DNA of 64,000 bases, from the NCBI RefSeq assembly GCF_014154935.1, contig NZ_JACEHH010000006.1, positions 62,001 to 126,000 of the forward strand, written 5' to 3'. Made by a program: the position numbers and the translations under genes. Below the pieces are notes generated by a model. The model searched no databases, was not told the DNA's origin, and saw nothing but the letters and a program-made list of their open reading frames with translations. Below are positions 18,611-28,066 of the stretch, piece after piece. Source of the DNA: Stieleria mannarensis (GTDB taxonomy: Bacteria; Planctomycetota; Planctomycetia; Pirellulales; Pirellulaceae). Each line of letters starts with the position of its first letter. Position 1 is the first letter of the stretch.

Positions 18611-19135
18611 ATGCTAAGACAGCTCTACCGCAGTATTCTTATCGCGCGACATCGGTTCCTGCGAAGGCTAAGATCGCGTCGGGCAATGCGCTGCGTTGCA
18701 TCTTGCAAATCAATTCCCAACGTCAACGCGAAGTGCGTTTTCACCCGGACGACGCATCTGGGACACAATACCAACTTTAACGGAATTCAAATTGTTGGTG
18801 GTGGTCGAGTGGTCATCGGCGACAATTTCCACAGCGGCACCGAGATCAGAATGATCACGCAGAACCATCGTTACGACGATGGAAATGCGATCCCCTATGA
18901 TTCCAAGGAATACGTTCTGCTGGACATAGAGATCGGAGACAACGTCTGGCTGGGGGACCGCGTGATTCTGTTGGGCGGAATCACGATCGGTGAAGGTGCG
19001 ATCATCCAAGCTGGCAGCGTCGTCGTCAGCGATGTCCCCAAGTGTGCGATTGCCGGCGGGCACCCTGCGAAAGTATTCAAGATGCGCGATGTCGAGCACT
19101 ATGAAAACTTGAAGACGCAGGGAAAGTTCGCATAG
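18611..19135 (+). CDS. Hexapeptide-repeat acetyltransferase
   Basis: A 174-residue left-handed beta-helix protein of the LacA/WbbJ/maltose O-acetyltransferase type. It contains IVGGGRVVIGDNFHSGTE, MITQNHRYDD (the His expected at the active site), IGDNVWLGDRVILLGGITIG and the capping ALAGGHPA-like sequence CAIAGGHPAKVFK. It probably adds an acetyl group to a sugar of the repeat unit. The start lies four bases after the stop of the preceding transferase, indicating one transcript. Confidence 0.85.
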   Translation: MLRQLYRSILIARHRFLRRLRSRRAMRCVASCKSIPNVNAKCVFTRTTHLGHNTNFNGIQIVGGGRVVIGDNFHSGTEIRMITQNHRYDDGNAIPYDSKEYVLLDIEIGDNVWLGDRVILLGGITIGEGAIIQAGSVVVSDVPKCAIAGGHPAKVFKMRDVEHYENLKTQGKFA

Positions 19136-19267
19136 CGTCCATCTTCAATCAACACTACGCGGCAAGTCGGTCGCTGTTCTGGTCGGATCTCTTGACCACC
19201 GGCGATCAGTCTTCGATGGTAATCGTACGAAGGCCCAAACTTAGACACCGCTCACGATGCCAGAGTG

Positions 19268-19311
19268 TTTGAACGGCTATTTGAACGGCTATTTGAACGG
19301 CTATTTGAACG
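19268..19311 (+). repeat. 12-bp tandem repeat, three full copies plus one partial, directly before a start codon
   Basis: The unit TTTGAACGGCTA occurs at 19268, 19280 and 19292, with TTTGAACG at 19304. It abuts the TTG start of the glycosyltransferase at 19312 and takes the place where a ribosome binding site would be. The unit length is a multiple of three, so copy changes would not shift any frame but would change spacing. Confidence 0.9.
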
Positions 19312-20613
19312 TTGAAACGAATCCTGATCTTATCGAACACGTTTTATCCCGACCCGACCGTGGCAGCGATCCGCGTCACCGAATGGGCGAAATACTTTCG
19401 CAACCAGGGAGACCGAGTGACGGTTGTTTGCAGGCAGTATCTGACGCGGCGCCAAATGGAGTCCGGGGCGGACCTTGAAGGCGTCAATCTGATTCGGTTG
19501 GGCATGCCCCGCACCGAAGACGGGGGCGATCGCAACACCGAGAAATCGTCTGGGGATTCCGTCTCACGAAAGGCCAGGCACGCGGCTCGCAAGCTGGCCA
19601 CTTCCCTGGTCAGCGGGATTTCGGTGCCAGACGTGGCGATTTGGAGACAGCGTCGCCTGTTGGAGAAAACACTTTGCGTTGCGGAGTCTGTCGCGCCCGA
19701 GATCATGATCGTTTCGAGCCCGCCGCATTCGATTCATTGGTTGGGGGGGCGAATTGCGGCGGCGATCAAGGTGCCGTGGATTGCGGACTTTCGAGATCCG
19801 TTTACGATTGACAGGCGTTTCATGGCATCGAAAACGAACTTCGCAAAGCGTTACTTTACCAACCGGTTCGAGGAGTCCGTGTATGCACAAGCGTCGCTTG
19901 TGACTCACGCGATTCCGATTCACTATCGATGGATGCGACGACAACGGCCCCAATGGGCCGACAAGATGCGACTGCTGACCAACGGTGTCCCCGATGAAAT
20001 TGCAGGGCTACTCGGGAAGTCGGCTCCGATCCCCTTGATCGACAAGCCCCAAATCCAGGTTTTCTCTTCGTCGACCATCGAACCTGCAACACTCGTCAAC
20101 CTATCCCAGGCATTTACTGAACTGTATCCGGAAAAATGTCTGAGCGTGCGGTTTTGTGGAAACGCTCCGTCAGCTATCCCGGGAGACACCGACCAAGCGA
20201 GCTTTCGGTTTTTGGGCAGGATTTCGCATCAGCAAGCGGTCTCGGAAACGATCGCAGCGGACGTGTTATTCAGTCATCTTCCGGATCAGCACGCTGCCGG
20301 GATGGGGCTGAGTTCCAAGCTGTTTGAGTATTTGGCATCAGCACGTCCTGTCATTCATGTCAATCCGACGCGTTCGGATCGGCTTTTCCTGAAGCAGTGG
20401 CCGCACGCGTCGGTGCTCGACGATCCCTCTGTGCGGGAACTAAAGCGCACGCTGCTTGTCGCGATCTCCGCTCCCCCGTCTCTGCTCCTGAATCAATCGT
20501 CGCGATTTATCTCGGCCTATCAACGCAAGACGCAGTGCCAGCAACTGCATGCCTGGATAGCAGGGGTGATTGGCAGATCCGATGCGGTCTTGGAAGGAAA
20601 CGGTCAAGCATGA
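19312..20613 (+). CDS. GT4-family glycosyltransferase
   Basis: A 433-residue GT-B enzyme. The N-terminal lobe begins KRILILSNTFYPDPTVAAIR, with IADFRDPFTIDRRF in the middle. The C-terminal lobe has FLGRISHQQAVSETIA and GLSSKLFEYLASARPVIHV, the acidic-residue-containing donor region of GT4 transferases. The start must be TTG 19312, since no ATG or GTG gives the complete Rossmann start. No Shine-Dalgarno is visible because a 12-bp tandem repeat occupies that spot. Donor and acceptor are unknown. Confidence 0.85.
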   Translation: MKRILILSNTFYPDPTVAAIRVTEWAKYFRNQGDRVTVVCRQYLTRRQMESGADLEGVNLIRLGMPRTEDGGDRNTEKSSGDSVSRKARHAARKLATSLVSGISVPDVAIWRQRRLLEKTLCVAESVAPEIMIVSSPPHSIHWLGGRIAAAIKVPWIADFRDPFTIDRRFMASKTNFAKRYFTNRFEESVYAQASLVTHAIPIHYRWMRRQRPQWADKMRLLTNGVPDEIAGLLGKSAPIPLIDKPQIQVFSSSTIEPATLVNLSQAFTELYPEKCLSVRFCGNAPSAIPGDTDQASFRFLGRISHQQAVSETIAADVLFSHLPDQHAAGMGLSSKLFEYLASARPVIHVNPTRSDRLFLKQWPHASVLDDPSVRELKRTLLVAISAPPSLLLNQSSRFISAYQRKTQCQQLHAWIAGVIGRSDAVLEGNGQA

Positions 20614-20665
20614 ATGCCTTCATCGACGTCGCAATAGCGGTTGCGTCTATCGGAATGGAACACAC

Positions 20666-21982
20666 ATGATCTTTCTTTTGATTGTTGCCAACGCGCTGAT
20701 TGTAGCTGCGGTTGTTTATCTTGTCGCCCGAGACAATAGGAATGGCACGGTTCCGTTGTTTTGCTGCCGGAATCTGTTTCTGCTCGGGTTCCTCTACTTT
20801 CAAAACTTCGGACTAAACATCTGGCTGCTCAATCGCCGCGGATTTTCGCTGTGGGCATACAAGATTCGGGACCCCGGTTCGATCACCTCCCTAAAGTTCA
20901 TTTGCCTCGAGATCGTGTGCCTGGTTTTCGTCTTCGGTTCGTATCGGTTCTTCAGGCCCAGATTCAGGGAACGCGAATTCATGGAGCCCGAGGAGATTGG
21001 AACCCGTACGCTGTTCTTGCATTCGGTTGGACTTTCATTGGCTTCGGCGATCGTCTGGGGACTGGGGTTCATCGCGATGGAGGACCTGATGCTTTATGCG
21101 TCGTCTGGGATTGGCGCGACTGCGACGGGGATCGCGGCGTACGCATGGTTCCGGGACCGTCAGAATGTGTTCTTGATGTGGACCTTCCTCGTTGTTTTGG
21201 CAGTGAGTTGCGTACCGCACCTCACGGAATACGGTCGTCGCGGTCTCCTGTCACTTGCATTGATGGTGGCGTGGGTTGGTCACTCACATTTTTTGAGAAA
21301 TGTGAATCTGCCAAAACTCGCGATGACAGTCATTTTGCTGACCAGCCCCATGATTATTCTGCTTGCGGCGTTTTCCGAGGCACGTGTGCGCCATCCCAGG
21401 ACGGTTTCCCAGGCGATCGAATTGATGATCCAAGCAGACATCGGCCATGGTCTACAACGCCTCGCAAATTTCCAAGGTTCGGCAACGATCTCTTTGTGGT
21501 GCATGGAGAACTACCCGAAACGATTCCCGTATCGTCACCTCTACTCCGCTCGCGCTACCGTGCACTACTTTATTCCACGGGCATTTTGGCCTGACAAGCC
21601 GGAGGGATTGGGGATTCAGATTCCAGGCCAGGCCAGGCTTCGCAACGTCGGTGGATTGAATGTTGGCGCCGGATTGATCGGGCATGCGATGTGCGAAGGT
21701 GGCGTGTACGCGTTGATCATCTATGCGATACTGATCGGCTATGGGCTGAAATGGATGGACGGCTACATCGATTCCCGACGACATCTTATTTACACCCTGC
21801 CCATGCTATGCGGACTTGGGCAACTTTTCGCTGTGCCGCGCGGAGAAGTTAACTTTTTTATTGACACGATGATCATCGGAACGATCTGTTCGTTGGTTTG
21901 CATGCAGATCATGCACCGATTGGTACCGGTCAGCCCAACACCGGTTGCGTACGGGCATCGGCCTGAGCCCTCTTCCTACTGA
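20666..21982 (+). CDS. Oligosaccharide repeat-unit polymerase (Wzy-like)
   Basis: A 438-residue polytopic membrane protein with about 10-12 hydrophobic segments. The stretch HYFIPRAFWPDKPEG in a periplasmic loop matches the IPRxxWPxKP motif common in one group of Wzy/O-antigen polymerases. The start is taken at ATG 20666, which begins directly with the first hydrophobic helix (MIFLLIVANALIV). The open frame reaches upstream to 20570, inside the previous gene. It would join repeat units after their export by the flippase encoded at 15701. Confidence 0.75.
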   Translation: MIFLLIVANALIVAAVVYLVARDNRNGTVPLFCCRNLFLLGFLYFQNFGLNIWLLNRRGFSLWAYKIRDPGSITSLKFICLEIVCLVFVFGSYRFFRPRFREREFMEPEEIGTRTLFLHSVGLSLASAIVWGLGFIAMEDLMLYASSGIGATATGIAAYAWFRDRQNVFLMWTFLVVLAVSCVPHLTEYGRRGLLSLALMVAWVGHSHFLRNVNLPKLAMTVILLTSPMIILLAAFSEARVRHPRTVSQAIELMIQADIGHGLQRLANFQGSATISLWCMENYPKRFPYRHLYSARATVHYFIPRAFWPDKPEGLGIQIPGQARLRNVGGLNVGAGLIGHAMCEGGVYALIIYAILIGYGLKWMDGYIDSRRHLIYTLPMLCGLGQLFAVPRGEVNFFIDTMIIGTICSLVCMQIMHRLVPVSPTPVAYGHRPEPSSY

Positions 21983-22048
21983 TCAAGATCGTCTCCGAAT
22001 CGGACTGCCTGTGGGGCGAGTCCACGAACCACGGAAGATTCCCAAACA

Positions 22049-23128
22049 ATGAAAATGATGCTGCTGTGGGCAAGGCTGCCGAGCTATCTGGCGGGGTTTT
22101 GCCGGGAAATGGAAAGCAAGTATGGACATGAAGTGATTGTCGCCGGCATCGGAAATGACAATTTGGGTGAAGGCGAATCGCCCGTGAGCGACCAGCTTTT
22201 TGACGGAATTGAGAAACTTGAAATCACGGAACGAACCGCAAACGACGCCAACGCGGTTGCGGAGTTGGTGGCAGCGGTGTCGCCCGACGTGTTGATGATT
22301 AGCGGGTGGCAATACAAGGGGTACGCAAAGCTTTATTCGAATCGCGAACTCGCGCATCTCCCCCTTGTGCTTTGCTCCGACAACACATTGCGTGGGACAT
22401 GGAAACAATTCATCGGAAAATTTGCCTTACGTTCCGTGTTGGCTCGATCAGCACGCGTCTGGGTCCCTGGCAGGGCGGGATTGGAGTTGATGGAGTACTG
22501 GGGGGTCCCAAAGTCGAAGCTGCTGGTCGGTCTTTACAATGTGGATTCAGACCGGATCGGTGAATTTGCCACGCGAGCCGCGACGGTCCATTGCGATGAA
22601 CCATCGTTTTTATTTGCAGGACAACTCATTCCACGGAAAGGGTTCGACCTGCTTTGTGAGGCCTATTCGCGTTACCGCCAGAAGGTCCAGTCTCCGTGGC
22701 GGCTGACCGTGTGCGGTCGAGGGCCACTTGATTCTCTCTGTCGGGGCGAAGGCATCGACTACAAGGGGTTCGTGGACGGTTCGGAATTGCCGACACATTT
22801 TTACGAATCGGATGTCTTTATTCTTCCCAGTGTGTACGACGCATGGGGTGTGGTGTTGGCAGAAGCAGCTTGTTGTGGGATGCCGATGATCGGCACCAAC
22901 ACGTGTGGTGCGACCGCTGATTTAATCATCGATCGCGATAATGGATTGGTGATCGAACCGGACAGTGCAGACGCGATTCTCGACGCATTGCTGTGGTTTC
23001 ATCAGACCAGTGCGGATCGTCGCACCGCAATGGGAAAACGCTCGCAGAAGCTTTGCGTTCCGCACACGGCTGTCTCCGTCGCCGCCAGGATGGACCAAGA
23101 ACTAACACAGCTGCTTGAAACACGCTAG
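22049..23128 (+). CDS. GT4-family glycosyltransferase
   Basis: A 359-residue GT-B transferase. Visible elements: MLLWARLPSYLAGFCREM at the N-terminus, SGWQYKGYAKLY, ARVWVPGRAG, FLFAGQLIPRKGFDLLCEAY (start of the donor lobe), and DVFILPSVYDAWGVVLAEAACCGMP (Glu-rich GT4 donor motif; EAA). It probably adds one sugar of the repeat unit at the inner face of the membrane. A 66-bp gap separates it from the polymerase gene. Confidence 0.86.
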   Translation: MKMMLLWARLPSYLAGFCREMESKYGHEVIVAGIGNDNLGEGESPVSDQLFDGIEKLEITERTANDANAVAELVAAVSPDVLMISGWQYKGYAKLYSNRELAHLPLVLCSDNTLRGTWKQFIGKFALRSVLARSARVWVPGRAGLELMEYWGVPKSKLLVGLYNVDSDRIGEFATRAATVHCDEPSFLFAGQLIPRKGFDLLCEAYSRYRQKVQSPWRLTVCGRGPLDSLCRGEGIDYKGFVDGSELPTHFYESDVFILPSVYDAWGVVLAEAACCGMPMIGTNTCGATADLIIDRDNGLVIEPDSADAILDALLWFHQTSADRRTAMGKRSQKLCVPHTAVSVAARMDQELTQLLETR

Positions 23129-23153
23129 TGCCAGGCGGCGGGAGGAATCCGAA

Positions 23154-24251
23154 GTGTCATCCACACATCTATTGATCGATGCGACAAACCTGAGCGGGGG
23201 TGGTGGCGGAACGCTGCTGCGAACATTGGTCGATGCGCTTCCCCAGGATCAAACACGCGTGATTGCATCGGACAACACGCGCGCGTCCTTGGCCGTTTCC
23301 AATTCAGACCGTCCCAACATTGATTTTAAAGCTCCCTGTCATCCCTTTTCCGGTCGCAGGCGACGTTTGCTGGTCGACCAAGTGAAACGGTTTCGGCCCG
23401 CACGATTGCTTTGTTTCGGCAACGTTCCGCCAACTTGCAAGTTGGACGGGACGGAGGTCGCCACCTACTTTCAAAACGCCCACCTGCTTGCGTCTCTGGA
23501 CAATCGTATTCGATACAATCTGAAAGATCGTTTGCGGTTTTCCATGCTGCGGCGGGGAGTGAAGCAAAATGCGAAACACACCGACGACTGGATTACGCAG
23601 ACGCCGACAATCAGCGAAACGCTGGGGCGGGAACTGCGATGCGACTCGAAACGCATCGAATGCTTTCCGTTTTTCGACAGGCGTGCCATCGAGACTGCCA
23701 TTCGTCAGACCGAATCAACTGTTCGGCAGCCTAGGTCGTTCGTGTATGTCAGCGACGCGCGTCCCCATAAGAACCACCGCCGACTTATCGAGGCGTGGCG
23801 ACGCGTTCAGCAAACCGAAAACGATGGCAACCTGTACGTCACCATCTCCCGCAACGAAGCCGGCTGCTCGGATGACCTGCCGACGAATCTTCACCTGCTG
23901 GGAGCCGTATCGTGGGAAGAGTCGATCGCATTGGCCAGTCGATGTGAGTATGTGGTTTTTCCATCCCTTTTAGAAACGATCGGCCTTGGAATTGTCGAAG
24001 GTGTGTTAGCGGGATGTAAAGCGATCATCCCCAACGACGCGTGCTTTGACGACATCGTTAAAGCATCGCTGACTTTTGACGCGATGTCGGTGGACTCGAT
24101 TGCAAACTCGATCCGCGAGGCAATTCGAGGGTCTGAGCGACCGAGCCCATTGGAGTGTCATCGACACGCCGATCAGACTTATCAAATTTCGCCTAGCAAA
24201 ATCGTGCTTCCCAATCGGCTTGATGCGTTCGTCGAATGGTTGATGCGGTGA
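23154..24251 (+). CDS. GT4-family glycosyltransferase
   Basis: A 365-residue GT-B transferase starting THLLIDATNLSGGGGGTLLR, where the Gly-rich loop is typical of mannosyl- and related GT4 enzymes. The donor lobe contains SFVYVSDARPHKNHRRLIEAW and EYVVFPSLLETIGLGIVEGV. GTG 23154 is chosen because GGAGGA at 23141-23146 is an excellent ribosome binding site seven bases upstream. The frame is open to 23115 but that would overlap the previous gene. Confidence 0.85.
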   Translation: MSSTHLLIDATNLSGGGGGTLLRTLVDALPQDQTRVIASDNTRASLAVSNSDRPNIDFKAPCHPFSGRRRRLLVDQVKRFRPARLLCFGNVPPTCKLDGTEVATYFQNAHLLASLDNRIRYNLKDRLRFSMLRRGVKQNAKHTDDWITQTPTISETLGRELRCDSKRIECFPFFDRRAIETAIRQTESTVRQPRSFVYVSDARPHKNHRRLIEAWRRVQQTENDGNLYVTISRNEAGCSDDLPTNLHLLGAVSWEESIALASRCEYVVFPSLLETIGLGIVEGVLAGCKAIIPNDACFDDIVKASLTFDAMSVDSIANSIREAIRGSERPSPLECHRHADQTYQISPSKIVLPNRLDAFVEWLMR

Positions 24252-24273
24252 CAGGCACTTACAAGAAGCTTCC

Positions 24274-26421
24274 ATGAAACAAATCCTGCAGAACCTTGGC
24301 AGCGGCGAAACGCTGCTCGCCGATGTCCCGTGTCCCCGACGGGCCCAGGGGAGCGTATTGATCCAAAGTTTACGGTCACTCGTCTCGCTCGGAACCGAGA
24401 AGATGTTGGTCGACTTTGGAAAGGGGGGGTACCTTGCCAAGGCGCGTTCCCAGCCGGACAAGGTCAAGCAGGTGATCCAAAAGATCAAGACCGATGGACT
24501 GTTGACGACGGTCGACGCCGTTCGAGCGAAACTCGATACGCCGATCCCGTTGGGGTACTGCAACGTCGGGGTCGTCACGGAAACTTCACGTCAATCTCGT
24601 TTTGCCGTTGGCGACAGGGTGGTCAGCAATGGACCACACGCGGAAATGGTTAGCGTAAGCGAGAATTTGGTCGCCAAGATTCCGTCGGGGGTTTGCGATG
24701 AAGCGGCCGCTTATACGGTGGTCTCGGCAATTGGATTGCAGGGCATCCGACTGCTGCAGCCCACCCTCGGCGAACGAATTGTTGTCAGCGGGCTCGGGCT
24801 GATCGGCTTGCTGACCGTCCAAATGTTGTGTGCACAGGGATGTCAGGTTTTGGGAATTGACTTTGACGAGCACAAGCTAAAGCTTGCCGAATCCTTCGGC
24901 GCCATGACGGTCAATCTCGCCGCAGATGAAGATCCGGTGCGGGTCGCAGAATACTGGACCGGGGGACAGGGTGTCGACGGGGTGTTGGTCACCGCATCGA
25001 CGAAGAGTGATGAACTGATCCATCAAGCGGCGACAATGTGTCGAAAACGCGGCAGGATTGTGCTGGTCGGCGTTGTCGGATTGAATCTTCGGCGGGCCGA
25101 TTTTTATGAAAAAGAGCTTTCGTTTCAGGTCTCCTGTTCCTACGGGCCGGGTCGCTATGATGCCAACTACGAACAACGTGGGTTGGACTACCCGATCGGT
25201 TTTGTACGTTGGACAGAACAGCGAAACTTCGAGGCGGTCCTGCAGTTGCTCGAGAGTGGAAAAATCAATACCAATTCCTTGACCACGCACCGCTTCAAGT
25301 TCGATGAGGCACTCAAAGGCTACGATGCGATTCATGAAAAGGGAGCGATGGGCATTCTGCTCGAATACGAGCAACAGGCGCGTCCGGAGCGAAACTCGCG
25401 ATTGCTGTGGGTCGGCAAGCCAACTGCAGATCAACCGGGATCGAAGACGGAGACGCCGTCAGTAGCGTTCATCGGTGCCGGAGGATTTACAACGCGAATG
25501 CTGTTACCGCTTCTGCCCAGCGAGAATCTGGTTCGCCATTCGATCATCAGCGGAACTGGGGTCTCGGCGTCGCACGCGGCAAAAAAGTTTGGATTCTCTC
25601 GGTGCGGAACCGAGATGCGGGCAGTGCTTGAGGACGAAACGGTCGACGCGGTGTTTATCACAACACCGCACAATACGCATGCTTCGTTCGTCGTTCAAGC
25701 ATTGGAGCACGGAAAGCACGTCTTCGTCGAGAAGCCGCTCGCGATGAATCGAGAGGAACTCGCACAAGTGACTGCTTGCTTGAACGACCATCCCTCACAA
25801 CGCTTGATGGTCGGATTCAATCGGCGTTTTTCCCCGCACACCGTGGCGTTAAAGAGTTGGCTGAGATCGGCGCACTCGTCCAAGGCGCTCGTTCTGACCA
25901 TCAATGGGGGCAAAATTCCGGCGGACCACTGGACGCAAGATTTGGAAGTAGGGGGAGGACGCATCATCGGCGAAGCCTGTCATTTTATTGATCTTGCACG
26001 ATTCGTCGTCGACAGTCCGATCGAGAAAGTTGTCGCGACGGCGATGCGCAGCGGCGACGGAAGATTGGGGGATTGCGCCGCGATTCAGCTGGCTTTCCAA
26101 GACGGATCGATTGCCACGATTCACTATCTTGCCAACGGGAACAGTGCGTTCCCCAAAGAACGGGTGGAAGTGTTCGCCGGCGGGAAGGTCTTCGTCGTCA
26201 ATAATTTCCGCCGATCCTTCGTCGTCGGTGACAAGAAATCGCTCAAAACACGCAGTCAGGACAAGGGGCACGCCGGCGGGGTCGAAGCATTTATTCAAAG
26301 GGCTTGTCGCGAAGGCCATTGGCCGATCCCCCCACAGGAATTGGCCGAGGTGAGTCTGGCGACGCTTGACGCCGACGAGCAAATCCGGAGCCAGATTTCT
26401 GCATCCATCGAGCCCGCATAG
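24274..26421 (+). CDS. Two-domain oxidoreductase: zinc-alcohol-dehydrogenase-like + Gfo/Idh/MocA-like
   Basis: A 715-residue fusion. Residues about 1-370 resemble medium-chain (zinc-type) dehydrogenases, with the nucleotide-binding segment VVSGLGLIGLLTVQML. After a linker (about residues 370-390), a second Rossmann fold starts VAFIGAGGFTTRMLLPLLP and carries HVFVEKPLAMNREEL, the EKP motif of the Gfo/Idh/MocA family. Such fusions recur in bacterial exopolysaccharide loci, often beside a heparinase/alginate-lyase-like gene, as here (28067). The likely role is oxidation or epimerisation of a sugar or nucleotide sugar; the substrate is unknown. Confidence 0.88.
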   Translation: MKQILQNLGSGETLLADVPCPRRAQGSVLIQSLRSLVSLGTEKMLVDFGKGGYLAKARSQPDKVKQVIQKIKTDGLLTTVDAVRAKLDTPIPLGYCNVGVVTETSRQSRFAVGDRVVSNGPHAEMVSVSENLVAKIPSGVCDEAAAYTVVSAIGLQGIRLLQPTLGERIVVSGLGLIGLLTVQMLCAQGCQVLGIDFDEHKLKLAESFGAMTVNLAADEDPVRVAEYWTGGQGVDGVLVTASTKSDELIHQAATMCRKRGRIVLVGVVGLNLRRADFYEKELSFQVSCSYGPGRYDANYEQRGLDYPIGFVRWTEQRNFEAVLQLLESGKINTNSLTTHRFKFDEALKGYDAIHEKGAMGILLEYEQQARPERNSRLLWVGKPTADQPGSKTETPSVAFIGAGGFTTRMLLPLLPSENLVRHSIISGTGVSASHAAKKFGFSRCGTEMRAVLEDETVDAVFITTPHNTHASFVVQALEHGKHVFVEKPLAMNREELAQVTACLNDHPSQRLMVGFNRRFSPHTVALKSWLRSAHSSKALVLTINGGKIPADHWTQDLEVGGGRIIGEACHFIDLARFVVDSPIEKVVATAMRSGDGRLGDCAAIQLAFQDGSIATIHYLANGNSAFPKERVEVFAGGKVFVVNNFRRSFVVGDKKSLKTRSQDKGHAGGVEAFIQRACREGHWPIPPQELAEVSLATLDADEQIRSQISASIEPA

Positions 26422-26704
26422 CCGCCCCCCACAAAAGCGGGAATACTCGGGCATTGTGGATCGGGAATTTATGGGGCTGCCGGTCTGCTGGTCAATGGCA
26501 CGTTGACGGATGGAACACTCGTGATTGTTTTGTGATCAGTGGAGCCCTGAGCCCCGGTAACCCTTGGATTCCCGTGTGAATCGGAATGATCGTGCGTTGG
26601 GTCGGTTGCGAGGGTCGTTGGCATGAAGGATCATGGGGAATTCGAATCCGATACAAGTTTGGCCGCAAAGAGATTTTCAGTTTCTATCTAAACGTAGTTG
26701 TTTT
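26422..26704. other. 283-bp gap with no recognised feature
   Basis: Between the oxidoreductase and the next transferase. The frame of the downstream gene stays open back to 26633, but the conserved protein begins at 26705. A separate internal promoter could lie here; no clear boxes were identified. Confidence 0.35.
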
Positions 26705-28051
26705 GTGAAAATCGTATTCTTCTCGCACTACTACACGCCGGAAGGCAATGCACCGGCCTCTCGAACGGCCGATCACTGCGCTCGTTGGCTTCGCGAGCCG
26801 AATGTTGACCAAGTTACGGTCATCACTTGCGCCCCGAACGTGCCCGATGGAAAGGTGTACGATGGCTACAGGAATCGCCTTTGGCCGCAGCGGGAGACGA
26901 TCGATGGGGTGGACGTGGTCCGCGTCTGGACCTTGATTCAGAATCGTCGCGGAAGAGCGGCGCTGATCCTGAACTACCTCAGCTATCTGATTTCCGCCCT
27001 ATTGGCGTTTGCGTTCTTCGTACGTCGACCGAACGTGATCGTCGCAACCACGCCGCAATTTTTTTGTGGACTCACTGGGGTATTTGCGAGTTGGTTGAAG
27101 TGGTGCCCGCTGGTGTTGGAGGTACGCGACATCTGGCCGGAGTCAATCGTGACTGTCGGTGCGATTCGACGCGGCGTCATCATTCGAATGCTCGAGTGGA
27201 TCGAGCGTTGGATGTACCGCCGTGCCAACCACATTGTCGCAGTCGGCCCGGGATATCGCGACAATATCCTTTCAAAGGTCGACGTTGGGGATCGGATTTC
27301 GATCGTCACCAACGGAGTTGACCCGAAGCAGTTCGAGCCCGATACCGAGTGCTCCTCGTTTGCTGAGCGGCATGGATTGGCGGGGAAGTTCGTTTGTTCC
27401 TACGTCGGTACGGTGGGGATGGCCCACGGTTTGGACGTCATCATCAATGCGGCGCAACGGTTTCACCAAGCGGGGCGAAATGACGTGCTGTTTTTGGTTG
27501 TCGGTGGCGGGGCGAAGCTGGAGCAATTGCGACGCACGGTGACGGAATTAGGGCTCGGTGATCTGATCCGGCTGACCGGCCGGTTGGACAAAACGGAGAT
27601 TCCCCAGGTGCTCTCGGCGTCGGACGCCTGTTTGGTCCATCTCAGCAAAGTGGACCTGTTTGAGCACGTCATCCCGTCCAAGATCTTTGAAACAATGGCG
27701 ATGGAGCGAGCGATCATCATGGGCGTTCGCGGGCGCGCCCTGGAGATCGTGCTTGCGGCCGAGAGCGGGGTCGCGATGGAACCGGAAAACGACGCTCAAC
27801 TGTTTGAGATTCTGAACCGGATGATGGGTGCCCCGGAGACGGTTCGGCAAATGGGACGAAACGGCCGCAAGTTCGTGATCGAACATTTCAATCGAGATCA
27901 ACTGGCGCGGGAGATGTTGTCGATCGTTCAGCGTACCTCCCAAGGTGAAGTGTTTTGTCTTGAGGATCGAAACTGGGGGGAGAAGTCTGACGATCGCCCG
28001 TATGACTGCAGCCTGACCCCCGTGGGATCTTCCGGCGGCAGTCATTGCTGA
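26705..28051 (+). CDS. GT4-family glycosyltransferase (WbuB-like)
   Basis: A 448-residue GT-B enzyme. The start KIVFFSHYYTPEGNAPASRT, followed by DVVRVWTLIQNRRGRAA and LEVRDIWPESIVTVGAI, is typical of WbuB/Cap-type transferases that add FucNAc or related sugars. The donor lobe has SYVGTVGMAHGLDVIINAA and IPSKIFETMAMERAIIM. Hydrophobic residues near 95-125 suggest membrane contact. GTG 26705 gives the classic beginning; the longer frame from 26633 has no conserved content. It is followed 15 bases later by the heparinase-like gene. Confidence 0.85.
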   Translation: MKIVFFSHYYTPEGNAPASRTADHCARWLREPNVDQVTVITCAPNVPDGKVYDGYRNRLWPQRETIDGVDVVRVWTLIQNRRGRAALILNYLSYLISALLAFAFFVRRPNVIVATTPQFFCGLTGVFASWLKWCPLVLEVRDIWPESIVTVGAIRRGVIIRMLEWIERWMYRRANHIVAVGPGYRDNILSKVDVGDRISIVTNGVDPKQFEPDTECSSFAERHGLAGKFVCSYVGTVGMAHGLDVIINAAQRFHQAGRNDVLFLVVGGGAKLEQLRRTVTELGLGDLIRLTGRLDKTEIPQVLSASDACLVHLSKVDLFEHVIPSKIFETMAMERAIIMGVRGRALEIVLAAESGVAMEPENDAQLFEILNRMMGAPETVRQMGRNGRKFVIEHFNRDQLAREMLSIVQRTSQGEVFCLEDRNWGEKSDDRPYDCSLTPVGSSGGSHC

Positions 28052-28066
28052 AGGGCTGGAGTTTTA

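Noticed and set aside
19257-19478. Phase-variable frameshift switch for the glycosyltransferase
   Set aside because: The repeat unit is 12 bp, so changes in copy number cannot alter the reading frame; only spacing effects remain possible.
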